64,000 bases of DNA from Coprinellus micaceus (GCA_951394405.1 OX596335.1:2480001-2544000), one strand, 5' to 3'. Counted from the first letter of the stretch, positions 1 to 12,377 are shown. Notes: generated by a model from the letters alone, not told the origin. Numbers and translations: made by a program.

Positions 1-1839
1 CGACGGGCTTGGACGGGTTGGATGTTGCCTTCTTGCTCGCCTTCTTGACCTTCGCCTCGAATGTCCCATAATCCATGCCTGCAGCCTCGGCTGCGAGTTC
101 GGCTGCACGCAGTGCTGCAGGGTCCTCCGTCACAGACTCGAGGGCGGCTTCCACGGTGTCCTTGCCAGCACCAGCCTCGTCTCCCGACCCGAGATCCTCA
201 CTCTCCTCATCGTCGGACATGTCGACATCATTGCCAACCTCCGGCTTGGCAGTGGGATCGTAAGCACCAGCGTAGTCGCCGAAGGGGCTGAGATGTGGTG
301 GCAGGGGCTTGCCCTGTGCGTAAATGTCCTCCAGAAGAATCTTGCCAGCATTAATGGAGTCGGCCACCCATTGAGGCTGGAGGTACTTCCTTCTTGAGCA
401 CAATTCACGTTGCGCTGGAGTCTCCTCCTTCTCGATAGGTGGTCGGTCAATGACAACGTGCGTAATACTCTGGTCCCACTCTTCGATGGGAGAGCCAGAC
501 CCAGACGATGCGGGCCAGCCGACTCGGCCACCGAGAGAGCGAATGAGGAACTCGAATATTGGCCGCGGGACCTCACGAGAGATCCAGAATGTGTAAGGAG
601 CGAACAGGTTGGAAGACGTTGACACGGGGAGAGAAGAGAGGGTTTGCAAGGTGGGGAGATCAGAGGCGACCTGGGAAGTAGATGCTTGGGGAACGAAGGC
701 TTCCTCCTCTTCCTTGTCATCTCCCTCGACCATTTCGGTATCAGCGTCTTGTTGCTGTCCAGTGGCGGAGATGGTTTTGATAGTCTGACGAACGTCTTTG
801 CCAGTGATCGTCCTGCCGTCGATGGCGACAGTCTTGATCTTCTCCACGGGTCTTTTGACCTGGGGCACTGCGGTTTGGAGGCTGAATGCACCAACGCCTG
901 CAGCTCCATCATCCTTCTTGGCATCAAGTGGAGGGGGATACACAAGAGAAGCGTCGGTGTAAAGCTTGAAGTGAACGAAGCCGAGGAGGGTTTGGTAGAG
1001 CTCCAGGAAGGTGAGCATCACTCTGAGATCGACATCAGGAGGAACCTTTGCTGCGAAGTCAGTAATGAAACCGACTATGGGAGCAGATGAGGTGGATGCA
1101 CTCACGCTTTGGGTAAAGGAATAAGGAATGAGCCAAGTGATTGTTTGGTCCATGACCTCGGCCTGGTAATAGACGCCCTTGATCGAGAAAAACACCTTGC
1201 GGAGGCTATGGGTGTGCATAACGTATAACTGCCATTCCGCGGCAAGACGTGCACAGTTCTCGACGAGTTCGCGAGGGAGACGGGCAGTGGTGGGGAGGGT
1301 TGCAAAAAGGAAAATCATGCAGAGGGCGTCGTCGATATCTCGAAGAGCGTCGATGAAGGTGGGGTAGCTGGGCACGCAATGAGAATTCTTGAACGGGTTG
1401 AAATGTCTTTCGGACGCACCGTTCCTTGATGATATGGTCAAGCCGATACACAGGCTTGTTTTCGTCCAGGCTCTTGGCGGCGCTCCATTCTCCTCGACCG
1501 AGGGCCCTCGACAGCTTCTTGGCGAATGCCTTGTGCTCGCGCAACTTGTTCAAGACAGGTTCATGGGCCAAGTAGGCAATGTCTTTTGTGTAGTAGAAAG
1601 AGGTCGGCGCAGACGAGCCCTTGTTGGCCTTTTTCTTGTTGCGGGGTTCTCTGGGGAAGATCCCTGAAGGAACACGATGAGAGACCTTGGCCCAGGTTCG
1701 ACCAGAAGTAGCACACACCCTTCAAAATGCATAGGCGACGGAAGTCAGCCAAGGAGATTTGGAGCTTTTTGACTGCCTGAGTCCTGGTGGTAAAGTTTTT
1801 GGCGGCGCCTGCCTTTCCCTTCTGCCTTAAGCGTCCCAT
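1..1839 (-). CDS. NOP7: Pescadillo homolog / NOP7 (C-terminus cut by window edge)
   Basis: Nucleolar scaffold of the PeBoW (Nop7-Erb1-Ytm1) complex, needed for 27S pre-rRNA processing and 60S assembly. Exons on the minus strand are 1839-1719, 1663-1420, 1367-1106 and 1045-1, with introns of 55, 52 and 60 nt, all GT-AG and phase-consistent. The N-terminus ([16 protein letters not shown], then [20 protein letters not shown]) is the Pescadillo N-domain signature, and the [14 protein letters not shown] block follows in exon 2. A BRCT domain lies near residues 365-455 (start [16 protein letters not shown], end [16 protein letters not shown]). An acidic stretch and a Lys/Ala-rich tail follow and run off position 1. 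The ATG at 1839 is the family start. About 557 residues are visible, so little is missing. Frame is open throughout. Confidence 0.95.
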
Positions 1840-2022
1840 GGTCGAGTGTAGAGCCGGTATAGCCTAGAGTTGAGTTGAAGACACACTGATCAGTGTCCGC
1901 CGAAAATGTTGAATATGTTTGGTTCCGCCTTCTGATCCTAATAGCAGGGTCCCTTGCAGCGCGCGTTGGTTGGGATCCAAGTCGAACGCCCACGACGAAC
2001 ACACGCCCTTGACGCCGTCATT

Positions 2023-2620
2023 ATGAGGTACGCCCAGCAGATATCCCTGTATCTTGCACAATCGTAACCCCTCCCACAGTCAATACGTCCACGTCCCGAA
2101 GTCAGACCTCGATGAGGCCCAGCTCAGGGCCCTCGAGGAGCACGAGATTTCCCAAGGCCCTCTCTCCGTCCTCCAGCAGGCTGTGCGCAACCATACACAA
2201 GTCCTCATTTCTCTGCGCAACAACAAGAAATTGCTCGCTCGCGTCAAAGCCTTTGACCGCCATAGTAACATGGTGAGAGTGGCCATACCCATGAGCGCCT
2301 CCATACTGAATATATTTCAGGTGTTGGAGAATGTCAAGGAGGCGAGTCGATAACGTCTTAAGAACCCCACAAGTCTCTTAACACCCCTGTAGATGTGGAC
2401 TGAGATCCCCAAGGGCAAGAACAAAAAGCCCGTGAACAAGGATCGTTTCATCTCCAAGATGTTCTTGCGGTACGATTGAGCCTCACTTTTTCCTGTATTG
2501 TTGCTGATTGCTTCGGGTTTCAACGCAGCGGTGACTCTGTCATCCTCAGTGAGTCTGATCTTCTACTTGCCAACAGCTCGATCTCACCGGTCCTTCACAG
2601 TCCTCCGCAACCAGGCTTGA
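2023..2620 (+). CDS. SMD2: Small nuclear ribonucleoprotein Sm D2
   Basis: Core Sm-ring protein of spliceosomal U snRNPs. Exons: 2023-2027, 2080-2272, 2321-2341, 2393-2469, 2529-2548 and 2601-2620. The first exon is only five bases (ATGAG), so the coding start is M-S-Q-Y-V-H-V. The Sm fold is clear: Sm1 around [20 protein letters not shown] and RHSNMVLENVKEMWTE, then a basic loop, then Sm2 with [19 protein letters not shown]. The third intron (2342-2392) starts GCGAGT and ends TAG, a GC-AG intron; no GT donor there keeps the conserved VLENVKE-MWTE junction. The protein is close to the usual length for the family. It converges with the RNA polymerase gene, with 59 bp between the stop codons. 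Confidence 0.93.
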
Positions 2621-2679
2621 TCATGACCATGAACTACTTGAAATACCTGGCAGGCTGTACATGTGTGTACATATGTTCG

Positions 2680-5600
2680 CTATGACCTAATCCTCCTGCC
2701 AATCTCTCGCTCTTCAATCTTCCGAATAGCATCGAAAACACCCCCAAGCGTGACCCACCCAAAACTCTGCGCGCCAAACTCCCGACCCTTATCGACTGCG
2801 ACGAGCCAGGCGTACCAAGACCGCTGGAGGTAGTCCTCCTCTGTATCATCCTCCCCTCCCTCAAGGACTTCACGCATTCCCCGGACGAGGATATCTGTGC
2901 TTTCGCGCAGACGCGATATCATGTCCGTACGGCGCCGTGGCTGTGAGGTCTTCTGTACGATCGTGCCGATCATAGCCTCCTCCTCTGTCAATGATGCATT
3001 TCTTGCCGACGAAAGTGTCTTCGTGATGCATATCCCCTGAAGCCCCGTTGCGTACCGCAAAAACAAGCTTTCGCCCTCGCTCCAGAGCCGGTCGCCGAAC
3101 GGCTCTTCAGTTGCGATGAATTCCTCGACGCGTGCTGCCACGGCCGCATAGACAAAATCGCCCCCAAAGACATTCCATTCAAACTCTTGCTTTCTTAGGC
3201 TGGGTCGCCCAGAGCGACGATTTCTTCGGTGAGCCGCGATTCTTGTTGCGCCTTCCATGGGTCTACCTTCAGCGGGCAGGTCGATGGCTCTGAACAGCTT
3301 CCCAATAGCCCTCTGACTTTCGTAGTACTTGCCGCTCTGGCGATGCAGGTCCGCTGTTTCAGGGGCATTCCAGTCAGGCTTTTCCTTGTGCTTGAGTCTG
3401 GGGATCCTTTTGGGATCGACTGGGTTCCCGCTCTTTGGGTAGTCCACTGCATCGCTGTGGAGGTTCGCGAGGGTAATGCAATCCGCGTCGAAGATTCCTT
3501 GGTTGCTCTGGTCGGCAATGATCAACCAGTTGATAGCGATGATACCCAGGACCTGAAAACGTCAAGTAAAGTCAGGGGAGTTCGTGATAAGGAAGGGTTG
3601 GGATTGACTCACATCTGAGACGATGTAGTCCATGACGAACTCTGCCACATCCCGCATAGTGCTCCTTCTGTCCAGGAGTTTCTTCACGGCAGGGGCGTAT
3701 TCTGCCCCAGGATGAGATCTAATGGGCTGGAACCCTGCCAATTGAGGGTCGCTCAGCGGGATAACATTATAGATGTCTCCGTCGAGATCCCCCCCTCCAA
3801 GGCATGACGTTAGAGGTCGGTCGCCTGCAAGGTGCTCTGTCAGTACCGCACACTGTTCGAGGAGAGAAGCGCAAGCCTCGGCCTACCTAACACGCTGAAC
3901 ACGACGGTGTTGGCCAGTCGCTCCTTCTCGAAACAGGAGCCTGGTGGTGGCGCCCCAATGGCAGTCACGACCTGGACATCCCCAGGATGAATAGTCGGGG
4001 ACCGTGAGATAACGACCGGACCCTCGAGATAAACCATGCCTCCTTCAAGAGGCCTCACACAGGCAAATATCTGCCCTGGCTGCAAGAATCTGTGCACGTC
4101 CGCGACGCCCACCAATGTCCAGGCACCGGGCACAGGGATCCGCGCGTGATTCTTGAGCAATCGCAGTACGTGGTTCTTCGCAAATTCCATGCTCTTGTTG
4201 TAAAACTTGTCTCCGAGAAGCGAATGGATACTGAGCTTGTCGAGGCTGTTCATGACAGAGGAAAGGCGGAAGGAGGACCCAAGACCGTAACATTCGAGAA
4301 GTTTGCCTGCTTTGCTGAGCGTGTAGACAGCCTCCTCGGTTTCCTTGACGGCGATGTCCTGGAACCGTTTGAAAACGTCATATTTGACGCCGAGGCCTTC
4401 CATTATCATGATGAGGGGCCGGTTGAGAAAGTAGGGGGTTGGCCTGTCGAACGCCCTCGCAATCTCGATGTCCCGAGCCTCTGGTGCCTCGAATTTGATC
4501 ATCGACGGGCGAAGGACGACGGCACGACCTTGAAGTCTGTAGTCGACCGAAAGCATCCCTTTCGAGCCCATAAATCGCACCTGATAAGCGGAAGGATGGC
4601 CCTTGATAGCCCTTAGACGCCTTCGAGTCCGCTTCAGCTCCCTCCATATTTCCTGCGCGACCTCTTTTGACATCGTCCCCACGCCATCGGTAAAGTTGTA
4701 TTTATGTTCTTCCGAGGTTGTCGCCTCGATGTCGGGCTGGTAGATAATTTCTTCGACGTTGATAGACACAGAGGCGTCGGTTGCCGTGAAGGCGAGAGAT
4801 ATCCGCGCCGCATACCGTGCTGGACAATGCATTAAGGATGGGTCGTATTCCAGATTTTCAAAGTTCCCGAGGCTCGCGATAATGTCACTGGCTTTGACCC
4901 ACTCTGCCGAATCCTTCTTGGGCTGGAACGACTTCACAAACCTGAAAGTAATGTGAATGAACAGATTGGAGGTTGAAATCAAAACAGGGACTCACCACAC
5001 AGAATGCTCCTTCAGCGCCGACTGCGAGTACGCAAGGAAATCAAACTTTCGTCCCGCGATGCTAAGGCCATCGAACAAGATAGGCCCGATCCTATCCCTC
5101 ACATACTCCCTGCTATCCACCTCCTTGTCGAACCTGAACTGAAGCCTTCCCTCCTCGGCAAACGTCACCCTGAGGAAAGCCTCATGATTCTCCTCCTTGT
5201 AGGCGCGTATGACCCTGTTCGACCGCTCGGGGTATGGACCGTCCAGGACGATCGTTGTCGGAGTGACCGTGGCGTGATACGCCTCGTAAATGCTCCCGTC
5301 TGTGGGCTTCACATTCTGACGAGTGGGTTGAGAGTCATACTCCTCCACCGCGGCGTCGAAACATCTACGCGCGGCGTTGACGCCGTCGTCCTCGCTCCGG
5401 TACAAAGCAGACACCTTGGGCGAAAAATCTTGCAGTAGGGATGCTGCGTACCGCTTTCCCTTGACAGATATTAGGCGCTTAATATCCGGAAGCAGGTCCA
5501 GCATCTCTTGGATGTCCAGCGAGCGCTTGAGGACGATGGCGTGAACCTGGAATGCGACAACCCAAGGGAGCTTCCGTATCCAGCGCTCATACTCGCTCAG

Positions 5601-6569
5601 TACCTCCTGGGAGAACAACGCCCTGCGTTCGATGGGGTACGGATCGGAGGCGATGTGGTTGAATCCAGCGTCCCTGCCGAGTTCCTTGAACCTTTCTGTG
5701 CCTCCTGGACTTGAGCATACAAGCCGAAGGGCGAGGCAGGTGAATTGCCCAACTCGTTCATGGCTTTCAGGGAGAGGGAGGAAGGAGAGTTGCTTTCGGA
5801 GAGGACCCTTGTCTGGCTCGGCGTCCAACATCGAGAGGGCCGCGAAAACATTTTCGAAAGCCGACCTCCTTTGTGGTCTAAGGTCCCTTTCGTACGTCGG
5901 TGGCTCCGAGAGTGTGAAGACGATGGCCTCTTCGAGTCGCAGGTACTGATGCGCAGTGAGGTAGTCAATGTTGGCAAAGCGGATAGCGATGTAATACTTG
6001 TATCCGTCATGAAAAAACTCGATCCGGAACTGGCGACGCTCCTCGTCGAAGCATACGAAGCAGTCGGGTGGTGAAGTCTCGGATTCGATGGACATGACTT
6101 GGTCACGGCAGTCCCAACCGAATTGGATGGATTGAATGGGCACCCTGCTGGCTGCGAGCCCTCTAGAGAGTTTTTCCTGTTCCTCAAGGACACGGGGGTC
6201 GACGTAGGGCATCTTAGTGATGCTCTGGATGGTATCCGGTCGGCCAGCGGGGTTCTTGCTGAGTGCGAACTGGATCCTTCTGCCTTTGAGCGTAAGCCCG
6301 GATGTGCCATACAACCATAAGAACCTATTTCCAATGTCGGACGTTGGGACGGTAAGGAAACCTGTCCCGCTGTGGGGCTTCCTACGCGTTTTATCTCTCA
6401 GGAGATGGACATGGAAGTTGAGCTGAGCTGGCCCCCCAAAGTCTGCATCATGTAGGCGCTCAGCGAGGAGCAACACGACTTGGGTATGGGTAGCGAGCCA
6501 GTCCACGCCTCTCATGAAGATCTCCATAGTGGTTGAAGGGGAAGAGGGATGACGGGCGATAAGAGACAT
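2680..6569 (-). CDS. RNA-dependent RNA polymerase (RDR / QDE-1 / SAD-1 family)
   Basis: Cell-encoded RNA-dependent RNA polymerase that makes double-stranded RNA for small-RNA silencing (quelling or meiotic silencing type). Exons: 6569-4996, 4941-3887, 3824-3613 and 3552-2680; introns of 54, 62 and 60 nt are GT-AG and the model gives 1,237 residues. The catalytic DLDGD motif is encoded at 3789-3775 (residues about 889-893) in the context GGGDLDGDIYNVIP. Exon 2 carries other family blocks, including FTDGVGTMSKEVA and SAYQVRFMGSKGMLSVDYR. The C-terminal palm block LANLHSDAVDYPKSGNPV lies in the last exon. No stop or frameshift breaks it, so it looks functional. The start ATG at 6569 is the first in frame after a stop. 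Which silencing pathway it serves cannot be told from sequence. Confidence 0.95.
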
Positions 6570-7209
6570 CCGCAGCCTTTATCTGACTCAAAGATAGGCG
6601 CCGGAACGCCTACCTTGTGACCATTCAGGCTTCCTCAGTCAAACAAACCAGCGGTCATGGGGCCATTACCTTTGGTTTCTTGCCGGCAAGAAAGGGGGTC
6701 ACCCACAGATATAAATGTTATTCAGGAACCCAGGAAACACGGCGGGGAATCACCGCAAATTGGGCAGGATTGTTCTGAGCTCTCGGCGACATACTTTCAG
6801 TCTATCTTCTATGATATCCTAGAGGAGTATTAGCACCAGCTTATACCGCAAAGTGAAAACCTACAGGGTCGGAAATGTGACGGTTTCTCTCAATTTCCGA
6901 GCGAATCCACGCAACTGTCTCCCCTCTTGTCACGGGGTCCGTGATAGCTGCAAGGTCCGTTGAGCGCTAGATCGGAAGGTGGCACAAAATCAGGTTACCT
7001 CTTGACGCCCGTATAGTACTCTTGTAAAAATTGAGGACCTCCTGCTTCAGGATGAAATGCTTGAGTGTGAGCTGGCCCGCCTTTCTCGACGCTGTGTGAT
7101 GCATGGTGGGCGCACTGCTAAAAGCGGTGACAGCGATCATTTCAAGACCCCCACGCATGTTGTTTGGCATATCCAGTTTGACAACAACCTTGACCATCGT
7201 CGCTCTGCA
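6570..7209. other. Divergent intergenic region, RDR / 4E-T-like
   Basis: About 640 bp between two divergent starts, presumably containing both promoters. The plus-strand frame of the downstream gene is open from an upstream ATG at 7057, so a longer N-terminus is possible. I see no RNA gene or repeat. Confidence 0.5.
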
Positions 7210-10200
7210 ATGGCTTCAACACCAAATTCCACTGGTTTTGAGGACCCACATGTAGAAGCTACCTCTCTCTCTATTGCTCTCCGAGCTACTTCTCTCGACG
7301 ATACCGAACGCCCTCCCCAGGATGGTGCTGAAAACCCTCAAATCGACGCCAGTACGAACCGTCCATTAAGGATATACTCCAGGGCCCAACTTCTCAACCT
7401 TCACCGCTCGCCGCTCGTTCAACCACCTCCTGATATGCCCGAGCTTAAGATATGGTTCGGGTGAGTCGCTGGACTTAATATTCGCTGTGACTTGAGTTCA
7501 TTTTCTCGTGGCCCAGGACGGAAAACGAACAGAATCTTGCGAAAAAGGATGCAGAACAATCAACTGCAGGTGGCTCTCGAGATAGGCGGTGAGCACTGTT
7601 GTGTACCCCTTTGACTTTAGGGGGCTGAAGTGCCTTTTAGCTTCCGCCGCGATTATGAGGAGGGCGGTACGTACACGATTCATCTCCCCAAGCACAGGTT
7701 TCGACTAATTCTATTCCCAGAGGCCCCTTCAAGACCGTCGTTTAGGTCGACCCTTACCCAGCCATCACAGATGGGCAATTTCAAGCATCAATCCCTACGC
7801 GACCGCGATAAAGACCGGGACGGAGAGCGGGACAGGGAACGGGACCTGCGGGATCGGGAGGGCCAGGAAAGGCTGCGGCATGTCCGTAATATTTCGCGTT
7901 TCTACTTCTTTCTCTCACCTCGATCTTTGTACAGCTATCGGATAAGTATGATCGTGACCGTCTGGGTTTGGCGGCGAACGTAAGGACCAAGGACAGAGAT
8001 ACTACGAACCCCACTAGGGCCAGCTCCCAAACCCAGGTCTCTGGTACTACCGCGAGGAGGGGAGAGCCAAAGGACGCTTCGAAGCGCAAGCCAAATGAAT
8101 CAGGCGATGACTGGCGACGAGGTTCGTCTTCACAAATCTTCCCATGAGGGGGCGCGGATACTGACATCTTTCAGGAGGTGAGATATCCCGGAATACTCGA
8201 GAAGATCGTGCGTTGCTCCCATTGGACTTTTGTTCTGGTTACTCAATCTTGGTAGGACCTGATACGACGCGGAGAGACCGCGATCGCTCTCGCGCACGCG
8301 ATTCTTCTCGCCCTCGCCCTGAGCCTTCGAACCGCCGAGACCGAAACGCTGATCGTGAAGAGGGTCGAGAACGATCCAACAAGGAACGAGACGACGAAGA
8401 CGACGGTAGACATTGGAGAGACGACGGCAAACGCGATGAACGTGTCGCCGCGAGGAAGGCAAGGGAGAGAGGTGGGGATCATTGGGAGCCTTCTTCCGAC
8501 CGGCGATGGGCCGCGACGGAAGAGCGCGAAGGTCGTTATAAGCGAGGTAGTGGGCGGGAAAGGCGCACAGATGACGGTCGAGATCGTGACGACAGGAAAG
8601 ACCGCGAAAGGGAGCGGGAGAAGGAGAAGGAGCCCGCATGGATGGAGACTTATGTTCCCAGTGAACCTCTCTCCGGTATCCTTGGCGGTGCACCAACAGG
8701 AGAGTTGGATGGAATCCAGGCGTGGAAGAAGGGAATGAAAGACAAGGAGAAGGAGAAGGATGAAAAGGAAGCTGCCAGCCGAAGCGTGAAGGAAGGCAAC
8801 ACTGTGGCGAACGACGAGAAGCCAAACCGTGAAGACGGACAGCCCATGGACGAAATCCAGCTCTTCCGTCTCATGATGCAGAAAGCGAAAGAGGTGCCAG
8901 AGACTGGAGGGAGCGTGCCTTCAGGGGCAATCGCGATCCCCCCAGGCACAGATCCAGGTCAGTCCTCATTTATATGTTTTGCCTTCCTAGAATGGGCACT
9001 CATATCGCCCAACAAGTTACCCGAGACGTCGTGTGCACAGAGGGATTGCCTGGCGGTACTTCAAATCCCGAGAAGAGGTCAGAATCGAAGGACCCCCTCG
9101 CTCAGAGCACCCCTTCGACCGGAGGACACGGTCTTTTGAACTCAGGGCTGCTTGTCATCGACACATCCGCCACCCCCATCCCCACACCGTCCGAGAAGTC
9201 TGTGACTGATTCGCCTTCCCAATTCAACCCGCCACCTGGCCCTCGATTGCTGGCTTTGGGCAGAGGTGCTAAGCAACCGCCCCTCCCATCTCCCCACCCA
9301 CCGCTTGTGCTTGCTAGTCCCCACATTGAAGCACCTCGGGCTCCCGCTGGATACACTTCATTCGAAGAGCTTGCCCATCAGCGTGCCCTCCTGGGTAGGA
9401 TTACACCCAACGGCGCTCTTCTTTCTGAAAGTTTGCATCGAGCGCCGATGGACCGTTCCCCCCTCCATCATCCCCAGCAATTTGGTCCTGGTATCCTCGA
9501 CAATGGTCAGATTGATGCAAACGGAAATGGATATGCCGCCCCTAAAGGCAGTCGATTTGCCAAGTTTTTTGACGGCAAAGGAAGGGAGGCGCCTCCACCC
9601 AAAACCCAGACGCCTACCGGCTTTACATCCCCATCACCGAACCTCAGTCACGGCCAGAGATTCGATCAGGGAGGCCTTGGTGTGTCATCAAACGGTGCTG
9701 GCGAACAGCGAACCATGGACGATATCATCGCCATGCTCGCCAATTCCCAGGTAAGAGCCATCCCTGTGTTGCTTTGATTGTCCTCTAACGATCCTGGTCA
9801 GGCGCATCGCTCCGCTCAGAATGTCAATGTCAACGCAGGGCTACCCTCTGTTCAACCGAACCCTAACTTTAATAGCCATAACCACAGCCACAATCCCATC
9901 CTTCACCAACACCAACTTAACTCTAATCGCTCAGAGTCGCTATATGACAGCCGTCTTGACGACCGTAGCTTCGTTCCCGACGGCATGGTGCCTGGATTGC
10001 GAACGGCTCCGGCTCCTCGAAGCCGTGACAACTTCCCTGAACCAATGGACGACACCATTCTCCATCTTCAGCGGCTCGCACAACAACAACAGTTGCAGCA
10101 ACGCCCAGATCCCAACTTTGGCGGACCCTCTAATCCGATGTTTGCTCAGCAACATCGGGCTATGGGACTCCCTATTCAGAGTCAGCCTTTCCGAGGAGGT

Positions 10201-10773
10201 CCGTCACCCAATACCGCTCAACAGCTTGGGATGCCTTCTCGAACAATGCCCCCTGGTCTGGCGAACCTTGGAAGCCGACCACCACACGAAGCGTCTCAAT
10301 TCCTTGGTTTGCAAGGTGGCCCGACTGGACCGCAACTCGCTGCCCTGAACAATGGACAGCTTCACCAACAACAGTTCAACAACTTCAACAGCGGGAATAA
10401 CAACCTCGGGTTCGGCGGTCATCAGCAGTTTCGTGGACCTGTGCCATCGGCGAACCATCAGAACGCCGGCGGTCACCTTCCATTGGGCAACCTCTCACAG
10501 AACAACATCGATCCTCGCTTGGCTGCTCAAGGCTTTGGGCTTGGAGGACTTGCAGGCAACGTACCGGTTAGCCATAGAGGCTTACCTCTACAACAGCGAC
10601 CAGGTCCCCAACCACAAGGTCACCATCTTGGGCTGGGACCTCATCAGCGGGGCCAACTTCCCCCCCATATGCTTCCTCACAACGTGCACGGACAAGGACC
10701 TCAAGGACCCACCAACCAACCTGCTCAGGACCTCATGGCCCTTCTCATGGGAGGCACCCATCGTAACGAGTGA
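7210..10773 (+). CDS. 4E-T/Cup-like eIF4E-binding protein (putative)
   Basis: Likely binds eIF4E and couples translational repression to mRNA decay in P-bodies, as 4E-T (EIF4ENIF1) does. Nine exons: 7210-7460, 7517-7588, 7641-7666, 7721-7881, 7935-8121, 8175-8207, 8256-8957, 9041-9750 and 9802-10773, giving 1,037 residues. Residues 56-62 (YSRAQLL) fit the eIF4E-binding consensus Y-x4-L-hydrophobic and are followed by LNLHRSPLVQPPPDMPEL, as in the N-terminus of 4E-T. Next comes a long Arg/Asp/Glu/Lys-rich stretch (8256-8640), a GSRFAKFFDGKG block, a MDDIIAMLANSQ helix, and a Gln/Asn/His/Gly-rich C-terminus that looks prion-like. Assignment rests on the motif and block order, not on overall identity. 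An in-frame ATG at 7057 would add 51 residues, but 7210 gives a more natural N-terminus. Confidence 0.62.
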
Positions 10774-12006
10774 ATGGGTTATAACGACCGCTCCATAATT
10801 ACCCAGAAGACTTTTGATCTTGTTTGACCCCACTCGAGACCCCTTGACTCTACCACACTTTCCCTCCCACCCTCCGTCACCTCCCTCGTACCATACAGTA
10901 TTTTGCCCCACTACTTACCGTCATCACGCATCAGGCCTCAACGCCACTGTCCTTTCCTGCTCCCTCTGTCCTATCCCCCCATTCTTCGCTGCTGCCTCAC
11001 CCCAATAATGCTCATGTATGTACGTGGCTGAAGTCTTATTGTATGGCATTGGTATTGCGGTCGATTGCCAACACAGGCCGACCACGCCTGGCCAAGCCCG
11101 CTTGGAAGTCTATCCTATGGGTGCGTCGTTGGGGCGGTGGAACGCCAGCGTCGAAGTGTACGACCAGTGGCGACTTGCTTGCCTCTCTCCCAACGCAGCC
11201 CCAGTGAGTTTTCCTATCTTTTGTATAGGCTCCATCGGTCGCTCTTCTGAAGTTTTGGTTGCCATCGCGTTCCACAAAGTAACGCTGGCGGTGAGCCAGG
11301 AAGAGTCGGTTCTGCTGTTGAGTATTCGTAGTCTGGCTCACCGATGTGCACCAGATCGAGGCGGTAAGGTTCTACTCAGAATGGCCTGAGCTCTCCTCGG
11401 CGACACCGACATATAAGTACATTTTGACGCGGACAGGACGGATTGGTTCAGGTCGATGGCGGATTCAGTGCGGGAGTGGTCCTACTCAGGTTAGCCGCCG
11501 AAACGCGGGGCTGCCGTCCTGTGACTTGGAAACCTAACCCAGAAGTCACTGGCCGGCCGCGGTGTTGGAAGGGCTTTTGACTTGGCGATACCTCATTGTA
11601 AGTACACAAGATGGTAAGGCCTCGCTTCGCTCTGGCCCTCAATAAAGCTGTTCAGGATAAGGAACCAAAAGGTCGAAGCAGAGGACACTACCAAGCTACG
11701 AAGCACGTCAAGGGTCCAAGCAAAGATCCAAACAGGTGCAAACGAATTTGCGACATCTGCTTAATATAATAGTAATAGGTGTGATCACCGCCCGCGTCGT
11801 TGCCGGCATTGCCATTCTTTGTCACTGTGGGCTTCTGTGAACAGGCAAGAGCCCCTGCGAGTGTGCAGCGCACATCTTATGTCGGGAACCTTCTCTATTA
11901 TATGAATCTTCCTCTGGGTGAGGGTAATCAGAAGCTTCGGAAGAGTACCGTGAGTCCACTCGCCCACACGAAACTTGACATTCGCATGCAGCGTCGCAAG
12001 AGCTTA
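10774..12006. other. Intergenic region without recognisable gene
   Basis: 3' flank of the 4E-T-like gene and sequence up to the MITE. The first 200 bp are pyrimidine-rich. Open frames here are short, lack splice-supported continuations and match no family I recognise. Confidence 0.5.
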
Positions 12007-12074
12007 CAGTCATTTGCAAAATAGACTGCACAGTTTTTTTGTCGAAAAAAGTTGTGACAGGATCACATCAAGTT
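12007..12074 (+). repeat. Left terminal inverted repeat of MITE
   Basis: 68-bp arm starting CAGTCATTTGC directly after a TA; pairs with 12310-12377 on the other strand. Confidence 0.85.
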
Positions 12075-12309
12075 CGGCCTCCTTCGGCACAGCCAATTAT
12101 CTGCATTTGGCTGAAGTGGTCTGGCATCCGCGCCCAACACCGACGCGATACACCCGATAGTAGAGCGCACGATTACGGCTGGAACGTCCATGGGCCAAAG
12201 AGTGGTGAACCGTGTCGCAATCGTGAATACATGAAAGGGTCTGTTGCACAGTGCGGAGCGCTATGAATGTCCAGATGTTCTGGGTGTAGCGCCGGGGCAG
12301 TGGTCGGCC

Positions 12310-12377
12310 AACTTGATGTGACCCTGTCACATCTCGTTTTGAAAAAAAAGTTGTGCAGTCTATTTTGCAAATGACTG
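12310..12377 (-). repeat. Right terminal inverted repeat of MITE
   Basis: 68-bp arm, inverted copy of 12007-12074, ending in GACTG before a TA. Confidence 0.85.

Larger units (their letters stand above)
12007..12377. mobile_element. Tc1/mariner-type MITE (371 bp)
   Basis: A non-autonomous DNA transposon. It is bounded by 68-bp terminal inverted repeats (12007-12074 and 12310-12377) that begin CAGTCATTTGCAAAATAGAC and match perfectly for the outer 26 bases. Mismatches cluster in the A/T-run interior; identity returns at TGTGACAGG/GTCACATCAAGTT. A TA dinucleotide flanks each end (12005-12006 and 12378-12379), the target duplication typical of Tc1/mariner elements. The interior of about 235 bp has no transposase frame. 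The flanks also share AGCT outside the TA, probably by chance. Long arms and a short body make this a classic MITE that would need a transposase supplied elsewhere. Confidence 0.85.

Noticed and set aside
130..945. 271-codon open frame on the minus strand in the NOP7 region
   Set aside because: It is an off-frame shadow of NOP7 exon 4, whose true frame encodes the BRCT domain.
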